Origin: Adineta vaga
Lineage: Eukaryota; Rotifera
Direction of reading: 5' to 3'
Length of the DNA stretch: 64,000 nt
Assembly: GCA_021613535.1 (NCBI GenBank)
Contig: CP075494.1
Coordinates: 15,872,001 to 15,936,000, forward strand
Made by a program: the position numbers and the translations under genes. The first letter of the stretch is position 1, and each line of letters opens with the position of its first letter. The notes beneath the pieces were generated by a model that worked only from the letters and a program-made list of their open reading frames with translations, was not told where the DNA came from and ran no database searches. Of the stretch, positions 46,325-60,170 are shown one piece after another.

Positions 46325-49300
46325 TTATTCCATTAAATCACCATTGTCATTTAGATCATCATCATCGTGAGTACGTGGTGAAGAAATTGATGAAGATATT
46401 GTCGATGAGGCTGGAGATTGTGGAGAATATTGAGGTGATGTTGGACTATAACGTGGTGAACCTATATTTGGACTATAGATTGGAGATGTTGGACTGTAAC
46501 GTGGTGATGATTGTGATGGAGAATATGTTGGTGATGTTGGACTATATTGAGGAGATGTTGGGCTGTATTGAGGTGATGTTGGTGATAATGATGATGTATA
46601 ACCAGATTGACCGCCTGATGGTTTATAAACTGATGAACTTGGTGAATATTGAGGAGATGTTGGTGAATATGTTGGAGATGTTGGAGAATAAGTTGGTGAT
46701 GTTGGTGAATATGTAGGTGAAGCACTACTACCACCATGTCCGCTTGGTGAATAAGTTGGAGATGTAGGAGAATATGTTGGTGATGTTGGTGAATATGATG
46801 GTGTTGATGGACCTGATGGAGATTGTGGTGAATATGTTGGAGATGTTGGACTATAAGATGGACTTGTTGGAGCTACAAGAAAAGGAAAAGATGTAAAAAT
46901 CATATAGAATTAAAAAGAAAGATATACTATATGAAGGACTTGATGGTGAATAGGATGGACTTTGTGGTGAATATTTTGACGTAGGAGAATATTTTGGTGA
47001 TGGACCAGTATTTGAATAACCAGGTGATGATGGTGAATAACGTGGACTTGATGGTGAATAACCGGGTGATGATGGTGAATATCCTGGACTTGTTGGAGAA
47101 TATGATGGTGATGAGGGAGAATAACTTGGACTAAAAAAAAACAGAAGAATTCAATTAAAAGAATGATTCCCTCTTCATATTTGTTTACCTTGTTGGACTA
47201 TATTTAGGTGATGTTCGATAAGCTTGATTATTCAATGCTGGACTATTTGCTGAATATGTTGGTGATGTTGGTGAATAAGAACGATTTGGTGAATATGATG
47301 GTGATGTTGGACTATAAGAAGGACTTGTTGGTGAATAGAATGGAGATGTTGAACCTTGTTTTCCACCACTACCAGAATATGTTGGACTTGTTGGACTATA
47401 ATGAGGAGATTTTGAACCATAGAAATCATTAGATGAATATCTTGGTGAAGTCGGAGAATACGATGGTGAATTTGGTGAATACGATGGTGATGTTGTTGCA
47501 TAATTTCCAGGTGATTGTGGATGATAATTTCCTGGTGATGATGGTGATTGAAGATTTGTATATGGTGATGGTGACATATTTCCAGGTGATGATGGATATC
47601 CAGGTGAATAAGCAGGTGAAAATCCAATTGTATCTGTTGTTGATGATGGTGAAAATCCACCATGTCCCATTGGTGTCATTTGTGCAGGTGTTGAACCCCA
47701 ATGTGATGGTGTTGTTGATATTGAACTAATCCAAGGTGTTTCAATACCTTGTCGATCACGTTGTTCAAATTCTTTCCTTGCTTCACCACTCATTAAAGAA
47801 AATTGTTCTTGTCCAAAATTCATTGGTAATTCCATAGCTGATGCACATTTTTCTACATCTAATAATAATTCAAATGATCCCGTACCAATCTTTGCTAATT
47901 GTCCAAGAAGAATATTTTCTGAAACACCTTTCAATGGATCTGTTTCAGAATGTGCAGCAGCTTCCATTAAAACATCAACAGTTTCTTCAAAAGAACATCG
48001 CATAATTGGTCCAACATCTTGTCTATTAATACCATGTCTTGTAATAGCCATTAAATGTCCTTTTGTTGTCATAACATCACATAATAAAGCTAAATGACGA
48101 TAATTAACATAAGAACCATCAAATGAAATAACATGATTCATTTCTCTTTCAATTGCTTTTCTTACAGCTTCAATACCAAGTACATCAAAGATTTCTACAA
48201 CATCATTTGTAAATGTTCGACGTGAATCAACATCTTTTGTTGCTAAAACTTTCTTTAAAGCTGTACCATCAGTTTCTAACATCCAATCAGCAATTCTTTC
48301 AATTTCACCATTTTCATTAATTTGAATTCTTTTCTTCGAATCATCAGCTTTTGAATTAGCCATATAAACTTTAGAAATAGCTTCAATACCTTGTAAAGTT
48401 AAATCTGAAAGCATTGATGATTCTAAACAACGTAAAAATGTATCATCGTCCATTCGTGTTGTATCTTCTGATTCTTCTGTTGATGAAGATTTTGTTTGAT
48501 CAACTGTTCTGATACGTAGAATAAGTTTTTCTGCATTATCATCATTGAAAATAACATTTAGACAATCACCGAAACCTTGAGAAATCTTTTCAGAAATTTG
48601 TTCCATTGTTAATGTTTTATCTGTCATTCTTTTACGATCTAATTCAATTCGTAATAACCATTGTGAAATATTTGATATATCTTGATCAGGCATTTCATAG
48701 TAAGTATTAACCCATTCTTGATCTTCTGAAATAACTGTTTCTTGTGGGTCAGGATCATAATAAATCGCTGTATTTGCTGTGACTTTTCTTAATGTACAAT
48801 GTTCAAGGCGACATAAAACTTGTTTACATTTTTCTGCATCAATTGTTGCCTGTCCAGTTAAATATACAGTTAATGATGGTGTTTTAGGTTTTTTCGAAAC
48901 ATTAATAATTTCTTTAAGACGTGGAACACCAAGTGTAACATTTTTAGCTGAAACACCAGCATAATGAAATGTATTCAATGTCATTTGTGTTGCTGGTTCA
49001 CCAAGAGATTGTGCAGCTAATGCACCAACCATTTCACCAGCTTGAACTTGTGCTTGTTGAAAACGTGTTTCAATTTCTCCACAAAGCCAATGAAATGCTT
49101 CATCTGTTAAACGATGATTTTCTAAAACTTGTCTTGATGATAATGATGAACGTAATAAAATATTCATTAACATTGTTGCATTATTTTGTGCTTCATGAGA
49201 TAAACGATCATCACCTTTAACAATAATTAAACGTTGTGTCAATTTTTGTAAACCTTGAATAACTTGCATTGGTGATAAATTTGTTTGTGTTCGATTTGAA

Positions 49301-52300
49301 ATATGAAATGTTTTCTTTGCATTATAAATTAATCGTTCTAAATTACAAGGTAAAACAATTTTCGATGCATCACCTGTTGGAAAAATTTGTCGAACATTAA
49401 AACGATCTTCATTTAATTGTTTCCATTCATCTTCTAATGCTTGTAAAGATTCATTTGAATATAAATCACGAATAACATCATCAGTTAAATATTTTCTTAA
49501 AGATTTTTCACCTGATGATAAATCAAATTTACATAAATTTTCAAATAAATGATTTGATGGTTTTAATGAAATAATCGATTGAAATTCAACATTTTCACCA
49601 GCTAAACCATCTTCACCATAGGTAAATTGAATTAATTGTTCAATTTGATTTCGTACAGTTCCATCATATTTAATCATAACAGATTCCATAGCTTTAATTA
49701 ATCGCCGTTGAATATAACCTGTTTCAGCTGTTTTAACAGCTGTATCAATTAAACCTTCACGACCACCCATTGCATGAAAATAGAATTCAACAGGTGTTAA
49801 ACCTTGTAAATAAGAATTTTCAACGAAACCTTTTGCTTCTGGTCCATAATCATCTTTAATAAAATGTGGTAATGTTCGATGTTTAAAACCAAATGGAATA
49901 CGTTTTCCTTCGACGTTCTGTTGACCAACACAAGCAATAACTTGTGAAATATTAATTGATGAACCTTTCGCACCACTGACGACCATAGCTTTAAATTGAT
50001 TAAAATCTGATAAAGATTTTTGTGCTGATGAACCTGTATTATCACGTGCACTATTTAATAACCCATTGACCATATTTTCAAATGTTTGTCGAAGAGAATT
50101 ACCAGGTGATGGTTCTAATGAATCACGATGTGCACGTTCAATAACTTTATGTACTTCATTTTTAGCTTTTTTTATTGTTGATTGAATTGTTTCATATGTT
50201 TGTTGATCAGCAATTGTATCAGCAATACCAATTGAATGACCTTCTAACATTAACCAATTATTAACAACAAGTTGAATATGAAAATATAATTTTCCGGCTG
50301 TTTCATGACCACATTCCATGAAAACAATATGTGCTAATGAACCAGCTGATGTTCCTAATGTTCTTTTACATAAAATACCAGATAATAAACGACCATTTTC
50401 GACTAATACTTTTGTATCACCTGGTGAAATCCATTTAAATGGTCCAGCATCTTCATCATCAGGATGTTGACCATGTGTACGAACACAATTAACTTCTTTT
50501 GGTAAAATTAATGAAAATAATTGTTTACCAGTCCATAATGGTTTAGGTTTAAGAATAGCTGCTTGTGGTATATGTCCATCCCATGATGGTAAAAACATTA
50601 ATAAATTCATGAAATCAGCTTTTTCAATAAATACATCACGACGTGTCATTTTTCTAACAGCTGTTAATGTATCTTGTACAATACCCATAACAGGACGATT
50701 CGATTGTGGTGTAATAATTAAACGTGGTACCATCATTAATTGTGATAATTCAGCTTTTGCTTCGACAGATTGTGGTAAATGTAAATTCATTTCATCACCA
50801 TCAAAATCAGCATTATATGGTGATGTTACACTTAAATTTAAACGAAATGTTGACCATGGTAAAATTTTAACACGATGTGCCATCATAGACATTTTATGTA
50901 ATGTTGGTTGACGATTAAATACAACTAAATCATCATCCATCATATGTCGTTCAACAATATAACCACATTGTAAATGTAAATCAGATGGTTTAGGATGAAA
51001 ACGAAGATCAATACGATCACCTGTATCCCAAATAATATATTTAGCAGCATTACGACGTATTAATTCTTGTAACCATTCAATATTAAATGGTGTAACTATT
51101 TCAGGTACAGTTAAATTTTGTGCAATGGAACGTGGTACACCAACTTGATCAATAGCTAAATTTGGATCAGGTGTAATAACTGTTCGACCACTAAAATCGA
51201 CACGTTTACCCATTAAATTGCCGCGAATACGTCCTTCTTTTCCTTTCAAACGTGCTTTAATTGATTTCAATGGTCTGCCACTTTTATGACATGATTGTGG
51301 CATTCCAGGCATATCATTATCAATTAATGTTGCACAATGATATTGAAGTAATTGTAAATGTTCATCACTAATATGTGATGCTGTTCCACGTTGTTCATCT
51401 TCACGTAATGTTCGATTTGCTTTTAATATATTCGCTAAATTATATGTTAAATCATCTTGACTACGTGCTGTACCAAAGACTAATACCGATGGACGAACAC
51501 ACATCGGTGGAACAGGTAAAACAGTAATAATCATCCAATCGGGTCTTGCATGACGTGGATCCATTCCAAGTATATGACAAATTTGATCGGGAATGGATTT
51601 AAATATTGCTAAGACACGTTCAGCTTTTAATTTCATTTTTCTTTCTTGATTTTCATCTGGTGCTTCTTTCCATTCAACATATAAATCTAAACCAGATCGA
51701 CGATATTTAGGTTGAACACGACCACAACCACCGGTATATTTCATTGTTACTTCATTTGTTGAATCACTTTCACTTCCTTAAAAAAAGAAGAGAAAAAGAT
51801 GAATTTCTTCTTTTATAAAAAAAAATATTTTCAACGAACCTTTACAAGTCTTTTGTCCTTTACAAACATCAAAAATAAAAGCTAAACGTCGTCTATATTG
51901 TCCTTTGGTTTTTTTCAAAATATCAACAATTTTTGGATCATTTGGATCAACAAGTAATTTCGAACAATGATAACAAACACAACGTAAGATTTTTAGAGTT
52001 TTTGCAAGAAAAGCAACATGATAAACGGGTTTTGTTACTAAAGACAAAGAAAGTATTTTTTTATTAAGAGAAATATTTCTCTCACATTCAATATGACCGA
52101 AATGTCCTGGACAATCAATATATGAACCAGCACATGTTTTACATTTCGAATTTCGATCAGGTGGTCCTTGACGTGGATCCATCAGACCACGTTCTTTAGG
52201 TTTTCCTCCTTCCATTAATTCTGGATGTTCTATTGGAGGATTTGTAACTGACATACGTTTTATTTCATCAGGTGATAATATACCGAATTGTACACGACGT

Positions 52301-52353
52301 ACATTTCGATATGGTGCTATTGAGTCAGCGATTTGTGAGTTGAAGTAAACCAT
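46325..52353 (-). CDS. RPB1: RNA polymerase II largest subunit RPB1
   Basis: Five exons, about 1934 residues; introns 52038-52085 (48 bp, in frame, stop-free), 51777-51839, 47131-47188 and 46873-46927. The N terminus has [20 protein letters not shown] and the zinc clamp [19 protein letters not shown]. The catalytic Mg motif is in [17 protein letters not shown]. The bridge helix/trigger loop region includes [20 protein letters not shown] and [20 protein letters not shown]. The C-terminal domain begins near 47.6 kb with diverged repeats and becomes YSPTSP heptads, many [13 protein letters not shown] and with variants ([16 protein letters not shown]), ending in an acidic tip ([13 protein letters not shown]). 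It catalyses mRNA synthesis and its heptads recruit capping, splicing and 3'-end factors. Start chosen at MVYFNSQI, close to the conserved RRVQFG as in other animals. Confidence 0.98.
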
Positions 52354-52929
52354 CCTACTTCGACTACAACCAAACAGGAATGACAAAATTACATTGCAAC
52401 ATCACTATTTATACACAATGTACTGAAGAAACAAACAACAAATTTCTATTCGTTGATTCCTTTAACGAACTACAATGAAAAATCCAATAGATGTCATCAT
52501 TAACTCGTATCATTTTCTAACAGATATCACTTTTTATTCAATAAATCAATTCTTCATAATATTTAAATTAATAATCTTTTGAAAATTCCTCAATGAAATC
52601 ATTCTTTATGTACAATGAATATTTCGTGAGTAGCGTCATCTATAACGAGATAAAATATTCCTTGGGAAAACAAAGCAATAACTTTTGAAATGAGTGCAAT
52701 TCGTGTTCGTGTAGTTATATTGAATAAAGTTAAAAAGAAAACTGAAAAATCATTTACAGATATTTTTCTTGATGAAGAAGATCAATTTGAATAAAATAAT
52801 TATTATGAATTTATTTGTCATTTTCAACATAAGATGATTCGTATCGTTGTTTTTTATAAAATGTTCAAAGTATCGAAACATTGTATTGTTATTTTGCTCT
52901 TCATAGAACATCGTACGTTTCAATTTCTA
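52354..52929. other. Promoter-side intergenic region of RPB1 with a tiny ORF
   Basis: A 34-codon plus-strand ORF (52690-52794, MSAIRVRVVILNKVKKKTEK, ending DEEDQFE) starts about 340 bp from the RPB1 start and runs away from it. It is basic then acidic and could be a microprotein or first exon, but there is no homology or splice evidence. Confidence 0.3.
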
Positions 52930-53640
52930 TAATTTCGTAATTATAATGGTTTCTTTGTTTGGAATAAAAGATGATGGATCAGTCGTAAAATTATTTGGTA
53001 ATAAAATGAGAGATTCATATTCCATGGAAATGTTTGATAAACGAGTTAAATGCATTTCCTTCTTGAAAAGAAATCGTGCAATATAATTAACATGTGCAAC
53101 GATATTTAAGATGTGAATATGCAATTTGTGTTAATGAATATTGGTTGTCGTCTCATGGCCAAATATTACTAATGCGTAAGGTTTCAAGAAAAAGGAAAAT
53201 CTCGGGTAATATATTCAAATAATTTGTTTTCAAAAGGACATCTCTCAATCATTGTTAAGTGTCGAACTTTGTGAAATGCATCGTCACCTTGAAATGAATC
53301 ATCCAAATGAAAATACTCGAAATCATATGGAATTGATGAATATATATAGCATGCACCCTCATCCTCAATGAGTTAATATTTTTTAGTTTGAAATGAAATT
53401 TATTGTCTATTGAAGAAAAGTAAGTGAAATATTTCTTCACAAATGAAAATTTAACATTATTTAATAAAACTAAATCCAAAGACGAAATCTTGAGATATCA
53501 ATATGATATTGACTATTTGGAAAATTTCTTTGTACCATTGAACGATAAGGTTCAACCTTTTCTTCATGAATTTCACCAAGAATTTCTAGAAAAACCAATT
53601 TATTTAATTGTTCAAATAATTCATTAAGGTCATGTTGAAA
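52930..53640 (-). pseudogene. Decayed F-box/LRR-like gene
   Basis: Minus-strand pieces in shifting frames read GDDAFHKVRHLTMIERCPFE, NKLFEYITRDFPFLETLRIS, a stop after SNIWP, and later YIARFLFKKEMHLTRLSNIS followed by MEYESLILLPNNFTTDPSSF. This is the C-terminal half of the F-box/LRR-like family abundant in bdelloids. Several frameshifts and stops. It lies immediately downstream of, and in the same orientation as, the intact F-box gene, so it is probably a tandem relic. Confidence 0.65.
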
Positions 53641-53695
53641 AACAAACACATGTTGATCTTAAACAAAACGAAATATTTTATACTTTTATTTTATT

Positions 53696-56600
53696 TTATT
53701 CTATTTCCTTACTTATTGAATCAGATGTTTGAAGAGATTTACACCATCGCAGCATCATAGTTTGTGAAAAAACTATTCTTGGTGTATAAATTGGTCGAAC
53801 TTTGAAAAAAAATAAAATGAAATTATAAATAAAAAAATTATAATAATATGAATGAACAAATAATTATTAGAAAAAATTGAACAAAATCAAATTCAAATGA
53901 TAAACAAACGCATTCGAAGTTCTCTTAGAAAAAAATATTCCATAAGGGTGAAGATGAGAGTGAGAAATGTGAATAGAGCAGATCATGAAGATGAGTATGT
54001 AGGAGATCGTTTAGCTTTTGTCCTTACCCACAGCTTCATTTTGACTATCATAATCACTCTTATTTTCGATCTTGTAATCGTGAAAGTTAAGAACTTAAGA
54101 TTTTGCTAAAAAATATAGAAGAAAAAAATTAAAATTATTGCAATTTACCCTGTAAGATATATATATATAAAGTTCAAGATTATTATACATCGAAACTAAA
54201 TCATAGACAGCGCTTTAGTTTTCCTATTTGACCATATAGTTATTAGACTTTTTTACGTCATTTTTTTTATTGAATTGTTCGATAAAACAAGTTTTCAAAG
54301 AAATTCAAATAGAGAAATATTTTTATTTCGATTGTATTATTTAAGAGATTATTATAATAAGACAAATCTGTACATACTCGATGTCCATGGAAAATCATCT
54401 GATCGCCAAAGACGTAATGTTCGTAAATAAGGCATATAAATTGAAAGAAAAGGTACAAGATTTTTACCAATATGAATATCTTCAGTTGAACCCAAATTAC
54501 AACTAGGAATAAAGAATTCAACATATTCAACACTGCTTAATGCATTTCTTCTTAATATATCAGATGCCTAAAAATAAAATAATGTAATATTGAATATTTG
54601 ATTTTGAAATTCATAATAAAATATATTTTTACATATTGTATCATATGTATGAGCCATTCAAATTCTTGTATTCGAAGACATTTCAATTGAACAGGCATCG
54701 ATATAAGATGAGCCAATAATGTTGCACGTATTTTATTTCGTTCAATTATTTCATCAGAACCTATTTTAAAAAATTTTATTAAGTTTTTAATCATTTGTCA
54801 AATAAAAACAATACTTTATGTTATGAAAAGAGAATATTTTAAATTTAAACTATACACTCTGCTGTTAGTGATTTATTTTTTCATTTATTCTAACGAAACT
54901 AATAATACAGCATATGATTTGTTCGTTAATACAAATACAAATCAAATCATCTCTCATCATTAGCTTTAAAACAAAAATTATAAGTGAAGTTTAACTGTAT
55001 AATAGACGAAATATATTTTTCATACGAATAGAAGTGTTTTCAAGATATTATAAAGTTGAATGTGATAAATATTAGAACAAAATGAAAAGAAATGGAATTT
55101 TTACTCAGATTTATAAATGTGACACCCTCAATAGACAAACTTGATTGTTCTACAGAAGTTCTCTTGACGAAATAATTTTAAATTCTACCAGCAAAAGTCA
55201 ATTTCTATAAATTTTGTGACCATTCTTCTTAGGAATATTAAATCATATCATTTAGCATCTATATTGACTTATAGACTATTGAATTAATCAACCTGATTAT
55301 ATTTATATGTTCTATGTAAACTAATTTTAACAGATATAATTCTATTATGTCATATGTATAAAGAAAAATAATGAAAATGATCTTCATACAAATACATAGA
55401 GTGGTCAGGAAGTTTTAACTATCTTTAAGAGAAAGAATCTAAGTTGTAGTTCGTCTATCATGAGCACCATCTAGTCATAGTCTTTCAGACCTTTGCTAGC
55501 TCAGTCATCTGGAACGCAGCTTTAGTACATATTGAGATGATACAAGTTTGGCTATACCAATAACCACGAAGCTTAATACAATATCTGTTTTTAAATATCA
55601 AACCCTTTGAAAAATGGATTCAACGTATGAAATTTCGTATCAAACATTTGGTATAAAAAGATTAGCGAAAAGTTTTTCTTCTACTCAATAACTGAATTAA
55701 CGAGAGAATTATGGAGGATAAATGTAACGTAAAGAAAAGATAGTAAAAATTGAACGATTATCATTAGATTTAGCTGTTTTATCTGATAAATTTAAAGGGG
55801 AGAAAAGCAAACCATAATTGCCATAAAATTCTCGGATCTTTATGGATATTCACAAATCTAGTGAAACGTCATAGATACCGATAGATTAGGGGTGTCATCG
55901 TTCCCCGTTCCATTCCTGGGAATGGGACGAATATTAAACTAACGAGTGTCCCAGAAATAATGGACCTCTCAGTACTTTTAAGATTTCTCCTCTATTATTC
56001 AAGCAATTAAATCCAAGGGGAAAACAGCAGACTCTGTGATTGCATGACTCAACCTAGCTCCTCTTGACTACATCCGACTCCAAGTTCCCTGCACACCCTC
56101 AAGATGGTATGCAAACTAGTAGATGAAACGCATATGTACATATTCCCAGAAAACGAGCTAGAAGTACAGGATTTCAATGGAAAAGGTTTCTTTTTTCCAA
56201 TGAACAACGTTTTCTATCAAAAAAAACCAAAAAAATCACTTTTGCAAATCATGGTACGATACACATGACTCTGCCTATATCACCATTACAATATGTTCGC
56301 TTCTTGGAAATCGAAAGGAAACTTTCGAGAAAACGAGAAGAAAGCATATTCTACAAAAGTCTTTTCTTAATAGCTTTATTGACATATTTGGTTTTTCTTA
56401 TGACTTTCAATTCTAATAAAAGAAAAACTTACCAGATCGACGACTCAAATCTGGACTAAAATCAAGTCGTGTAACATTATGTAATTGAATATTACTTAAC
56501 GATCGAGATTTGTCAATTTCAAATGACGTGATCAATGAATTCATTGTTGAAATATCAAAACGCGTATAATATTCTAAAGAAAACATGAAATAAATTCATT

Positions 56601-58487
56601 TTTCTCAAAAAACAATTCTAAAATCTTTTCTAATGAATATATTCTTACCTAAATTAACTTTAATGCAAAAAACATTTGGAAATAATTGATTAAATTGTCG
56701 AAGAAATGAATGAAGATTTGAATCAATATCAATCCAAATACAACGAATATTTGAATGATTAACAGATTTTGGAACATGACTATAAAATAGAATAGAATTC
56801 TTATGATTAGATTAGAAATATATTCTTACATAAAATTGTGAGTAAATTTTCTTTTATAAATTGAACAAGAACAAGAAGAAGAAAAAAGATATTGATTAGA
56901 TAAAATTGGATCAAATAAACATTTAATATTTGTCCATTGATAATTGAGAAAAGCCGGATGAATTTGAAATGAATAAATGATTTCATCACTTGTTTTCTTT
57001 ATTGATTCATATTGGGAAACAATATAAAAATGAAATTGTTTTAAATGAATGATTTCATCAGGTAAACAATATTTAGAAATAAAACTTGCATCAATTATAG
57101 AATTCCAAATAATTTCATCTGTTTTCAAATAATCAGGACTTTGAAGATGAATAGAAAGTTTTTCAATATGGTTCAAATTATTAAGTAACCATTTGAAATA
57201 AGCAAATTCTAAATTATCCAAAATATAACTTTTCAAAGTGAACAATTTTAATTTTGATACCTAAAATACAATATATACTAAGAAACATTTGTTTACAAGA
57301 AAGTCTTTTCATCATGTCAAAAGATTTCGAAAGACTTCGTTTAAAATAAACAATAGTATGACATCTCTAGTTTTTTTTCATGTTGTTATACAAAACAGAG
57401 TCGAGAATATATATAGAATGATACACATTTCTATTCTTCATCTACATGTGTTTCAATGTATATAGTGAAATCAGATGAAATTTTGAAAATAATATCTTAT
57501 TATTTCAATCATTTTTAATCGAAAAATCAACATTTTTTCTGTCAAAAAAATACATAGTTTGAGAATTCTTTAGTTCTTACTTTCTTAAACCAATTTCCAT
57601 TTGTTTCTATTAAAATGTTTATATCTGATGATGATCGTGGAAATATTTCTAATGATTGATGAAAAATGACAATTAATTCTTCAAGAAAAGGAACATAATC
57701 AATAAGATTTTCAAGAAAAAATGTATATTGAATATGAAGATGTAAATAACGAAGTTTTGGACAAAATATTTGATTTGAAATTGAAATCAAATTTGAAGAA
57801 TGTGATTTTAAACATTGATGAAATGGATAAGAATATTTATCATAAACAAAATCAAGTTTTAATGATGTTAATTGACACTCATTGGAGAATATCAGTTCAA
57901 TTATTTCTTCAAATATTTTTATTAATTTTTCTATTGTAAAAGATAATATTTATTTTATTTTAGAAAAGATTTCATTTACTTTTTTCAAATTCTATTTTTG
58001 ATAAATCATTTACATTATAAAAGAATTCAATCATATTCTTGTCAAGTAATAATGTTAATTCATCAAGTTGATATTTAATAAGAAATGATAATGTATCAAT
58101 TAAAGATTTATTTAATAAACAACGAGTTAAAATAAGTGATTGAAGATTTAAAAAACGAAAAGATTTTCTTTGATTATGATCAAATAACAATTGATTAATT
58201 AAATCATATGAATTTGAATTTGTTCCATCAAAATGAATTCGACGAATAGAAGATAAAAGTAATGATGATTGAGATATAAATGGAAAGAATTTTGTTTGAC
58301 ATTTTTCAAATGATAAACCTGGTTCAATAAACACAAGACCATTCTTTCTACTTGATAAAAATGAACATATTAATTGATCAATTCGTTTATTTAATGACCA
58401 AAAACATATTAATATATTCGACCATGATATTGAAGAAAATATAAGAAAAATAATTTCATTTGGTAAATGTTCAAATCTTGATTTCAT
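53696..58487 (-). CDS. F-box/LRR-like protein
   Basis: Eight exons, about 660 residues. Exons: 57980-58487, 57581-57930, 56830-57260, 56649-56779, 56433-56573, 54633-54760, 54378-54567, 53696-53799; all junction frames agree. The N-terminal F-box reads RFEHLPNEIIFLIFSSISWS then NILICFWSLNKRIDQLI. The rest consists of leucine-rich, horseshoe-like text (LRYLHLHIQYTFFLENLIDY, LNHIEKLSIHLQSPDYL) and ends with the family's SSVEYVEFFIPSC, YMPYLRTLRLWRSDDFPWTS and RIVFSQTMMLRW. The F-box should bind Skp1 and make this a substrate receptor of an SCF ubiquitin ligase; the target is unknown. Intron 5 is 1672 bp and intron 7 is 578 bp, against about 50-75 bp for most others, suggesting insertions. Confidence 0.8.
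54761..56432. other. Oversized intron with probable element insertion
   Basis: The 1672-bp intron of the F-box gene holds no exon. Near 55885-55960 is a GC-richer stretch (CATTCCTGGGAATGGGACGA) followed by lineage-unlike text to about 56110, ending in a partial TGTGGG-type repeat in minus orientation (CACACCCTCAAGATGG). Confidence 0.5.
56091..56107 (-). repeat. Partial TGTGGG-type repeat
   Basis: Minus strand CCATCTTGAGGGTGTG equals the start of copy 4 at 44763. Only one arm is present. Confidence 0.45.
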
Positions 58488-59259
58488 CGTATTTTAACTA
58501 TGAAAAGAAAAAAAAGATTCCTATCTTTATAAAGATAAAAATAATCTAATAAAACATGTTTATATTTGAACGAACTCAATGAATTTTAAGTTAATCATAT
58601 ATTTTATAAACAAAAAATTATATTAAATCTATAAATATTTATACTTACGAAGTAGAAAATATCGTTTATACAAGTAGGAATAGTTTTGTTTAACAAATAT
58701 CATCAACAATAAAAATAGAATAATATTTTATTTTCTCTTCTCTCTTCTTCTTTCTTCTTATTGTATAACTTTAAACGAATTAGATGAGAAACAAAACAAA
58801 CTATATGTTGACCGATTAATATGAGAAAACATTTCATTGTTCATCTTAGTCTATTGAACATGAGAAAAAGAAAAACAGAGATAATTGTTATTTGTTTTTC
58901 TATTATTATAAATGATCATTGTTCTACTCGACTAATTCAATTTTAATATAAAAGAAAACAAAAAAAACAAAAATGCAATTTGAAAAAATAATTCTTAGAT
59001 TAAAAATTTTAATACTATACTTATAAATAATATATAAAATTAATAAAAATATATCTTTTAAAATATAAATACATTCGTATTATAATACACACATAGAAAT
59101 AAATGTTCTATGATGGTGATAATTATATTTGTTTTTATCATAAGAATCATTTGATACTTTCCTAATTTTAATATAAAATATTCTATTTGAAATATTTTGT
59201 GTCATATATAGAACATAATTTTGATCTATATACATTATAACTGAAATTATATGAAATTA
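58488..59259. other. Very AT-rich intergenic stretch
   Basis: No exon recognised; long A/T runs with few G or C. Confidence 0.5.
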
Positions 59260-60170
59260 CTAACGGAGATACCCGCTGCAAAGAAGACACAATTTACATT
59301 TTCCATCTACAGCAATACTCTTCTCATCACTCACCGAACCTCTCCGTTGGTATTTACTCGGCGTGTATAAAAAAATCCTTACATCTTCCTTTCCCAATCT
59401 TCATTAGCAAGTGTAATCCTTCAGGTCGTCACTCAGCGCGCGTTACCTGTCTTTCTCCTCCGTACTGAGACTCCTCTCATACCCGTTTCGCGTCATTCAC
59501 CAGGTCTTTTTTTCAGAACTTTTTGCATCTCTTCATTAGCTCTTCCCTAATGGTCTTGTCTCGCTATGCATACGACATACAGCTCTGTTCCTATTAAATC
59601 CACTCCTACTGTCCCGCTGCAACTCTCACCACTCGGTAGATCTGCCTATTCTCAGACGCCCGCTGCAAGTCATTCTCTAGTTTACAAACTTCACTTCGAC
59701 TCCATACAAGTAGAGTAGTCATTTCACTCCAGATTCAGTTTATTTTTGAGAACACAACCCAGGCATTGCAGTTGTCCATTTTGGATACAGACACCCACAC
59801 CCAGTGCTTCGAAGTTCCAGGGAAAAATGTGGAACTGGCAGTTTATCGACGCTGGATGAATTCTCACTAATTCTCTTTCACCCACCCCTTGGAGGTGGCA
59901 ACCCCCTCTCGACCTTTCGTGGAACTTAGGGGAGTCTTGTGAAACTTTTAGTGTCGCCAGCTATCAGTGAGATCGAAAAATTCCTATAAATCATCACCTG
60001 GATGAAATTTCACCAATCCCCCAATAACCATTCTAACCCCATGTCAACCTTCCTCTGGACCTCAAAAAGCATTGTTGAAAGTTTGGTGATTGTGGCTATT
60101 ACAGCGACTGAATGCATAGCGAACAAACAGACAGACAGACAGACAAACAAACTTTCTTCTTTATATATAT
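59260..60170. mobile_element. GC-richer, gene-free block, probable non-autonomous element
   Basis: Composition changes sharply near 59260 and reverts near 60170. It carries CCGCTGCAA three times (about 59270, 59612, 59661) and ends in an ACAG microsatellite (ACAGACAGACAGACAGAC) followed by TATATATATAATAGA. Such a tail is typical of LINE-like or other retroposed elements. No TIRs and no ORF of note. Confidence 0.45.

Noticed and set aside
47232-47729. Long ORFs on both strands rich in His/Ile or Met/Val/Leu
   Set aside because: Frame shadows of the RPB1 heptad-encoding repeats.
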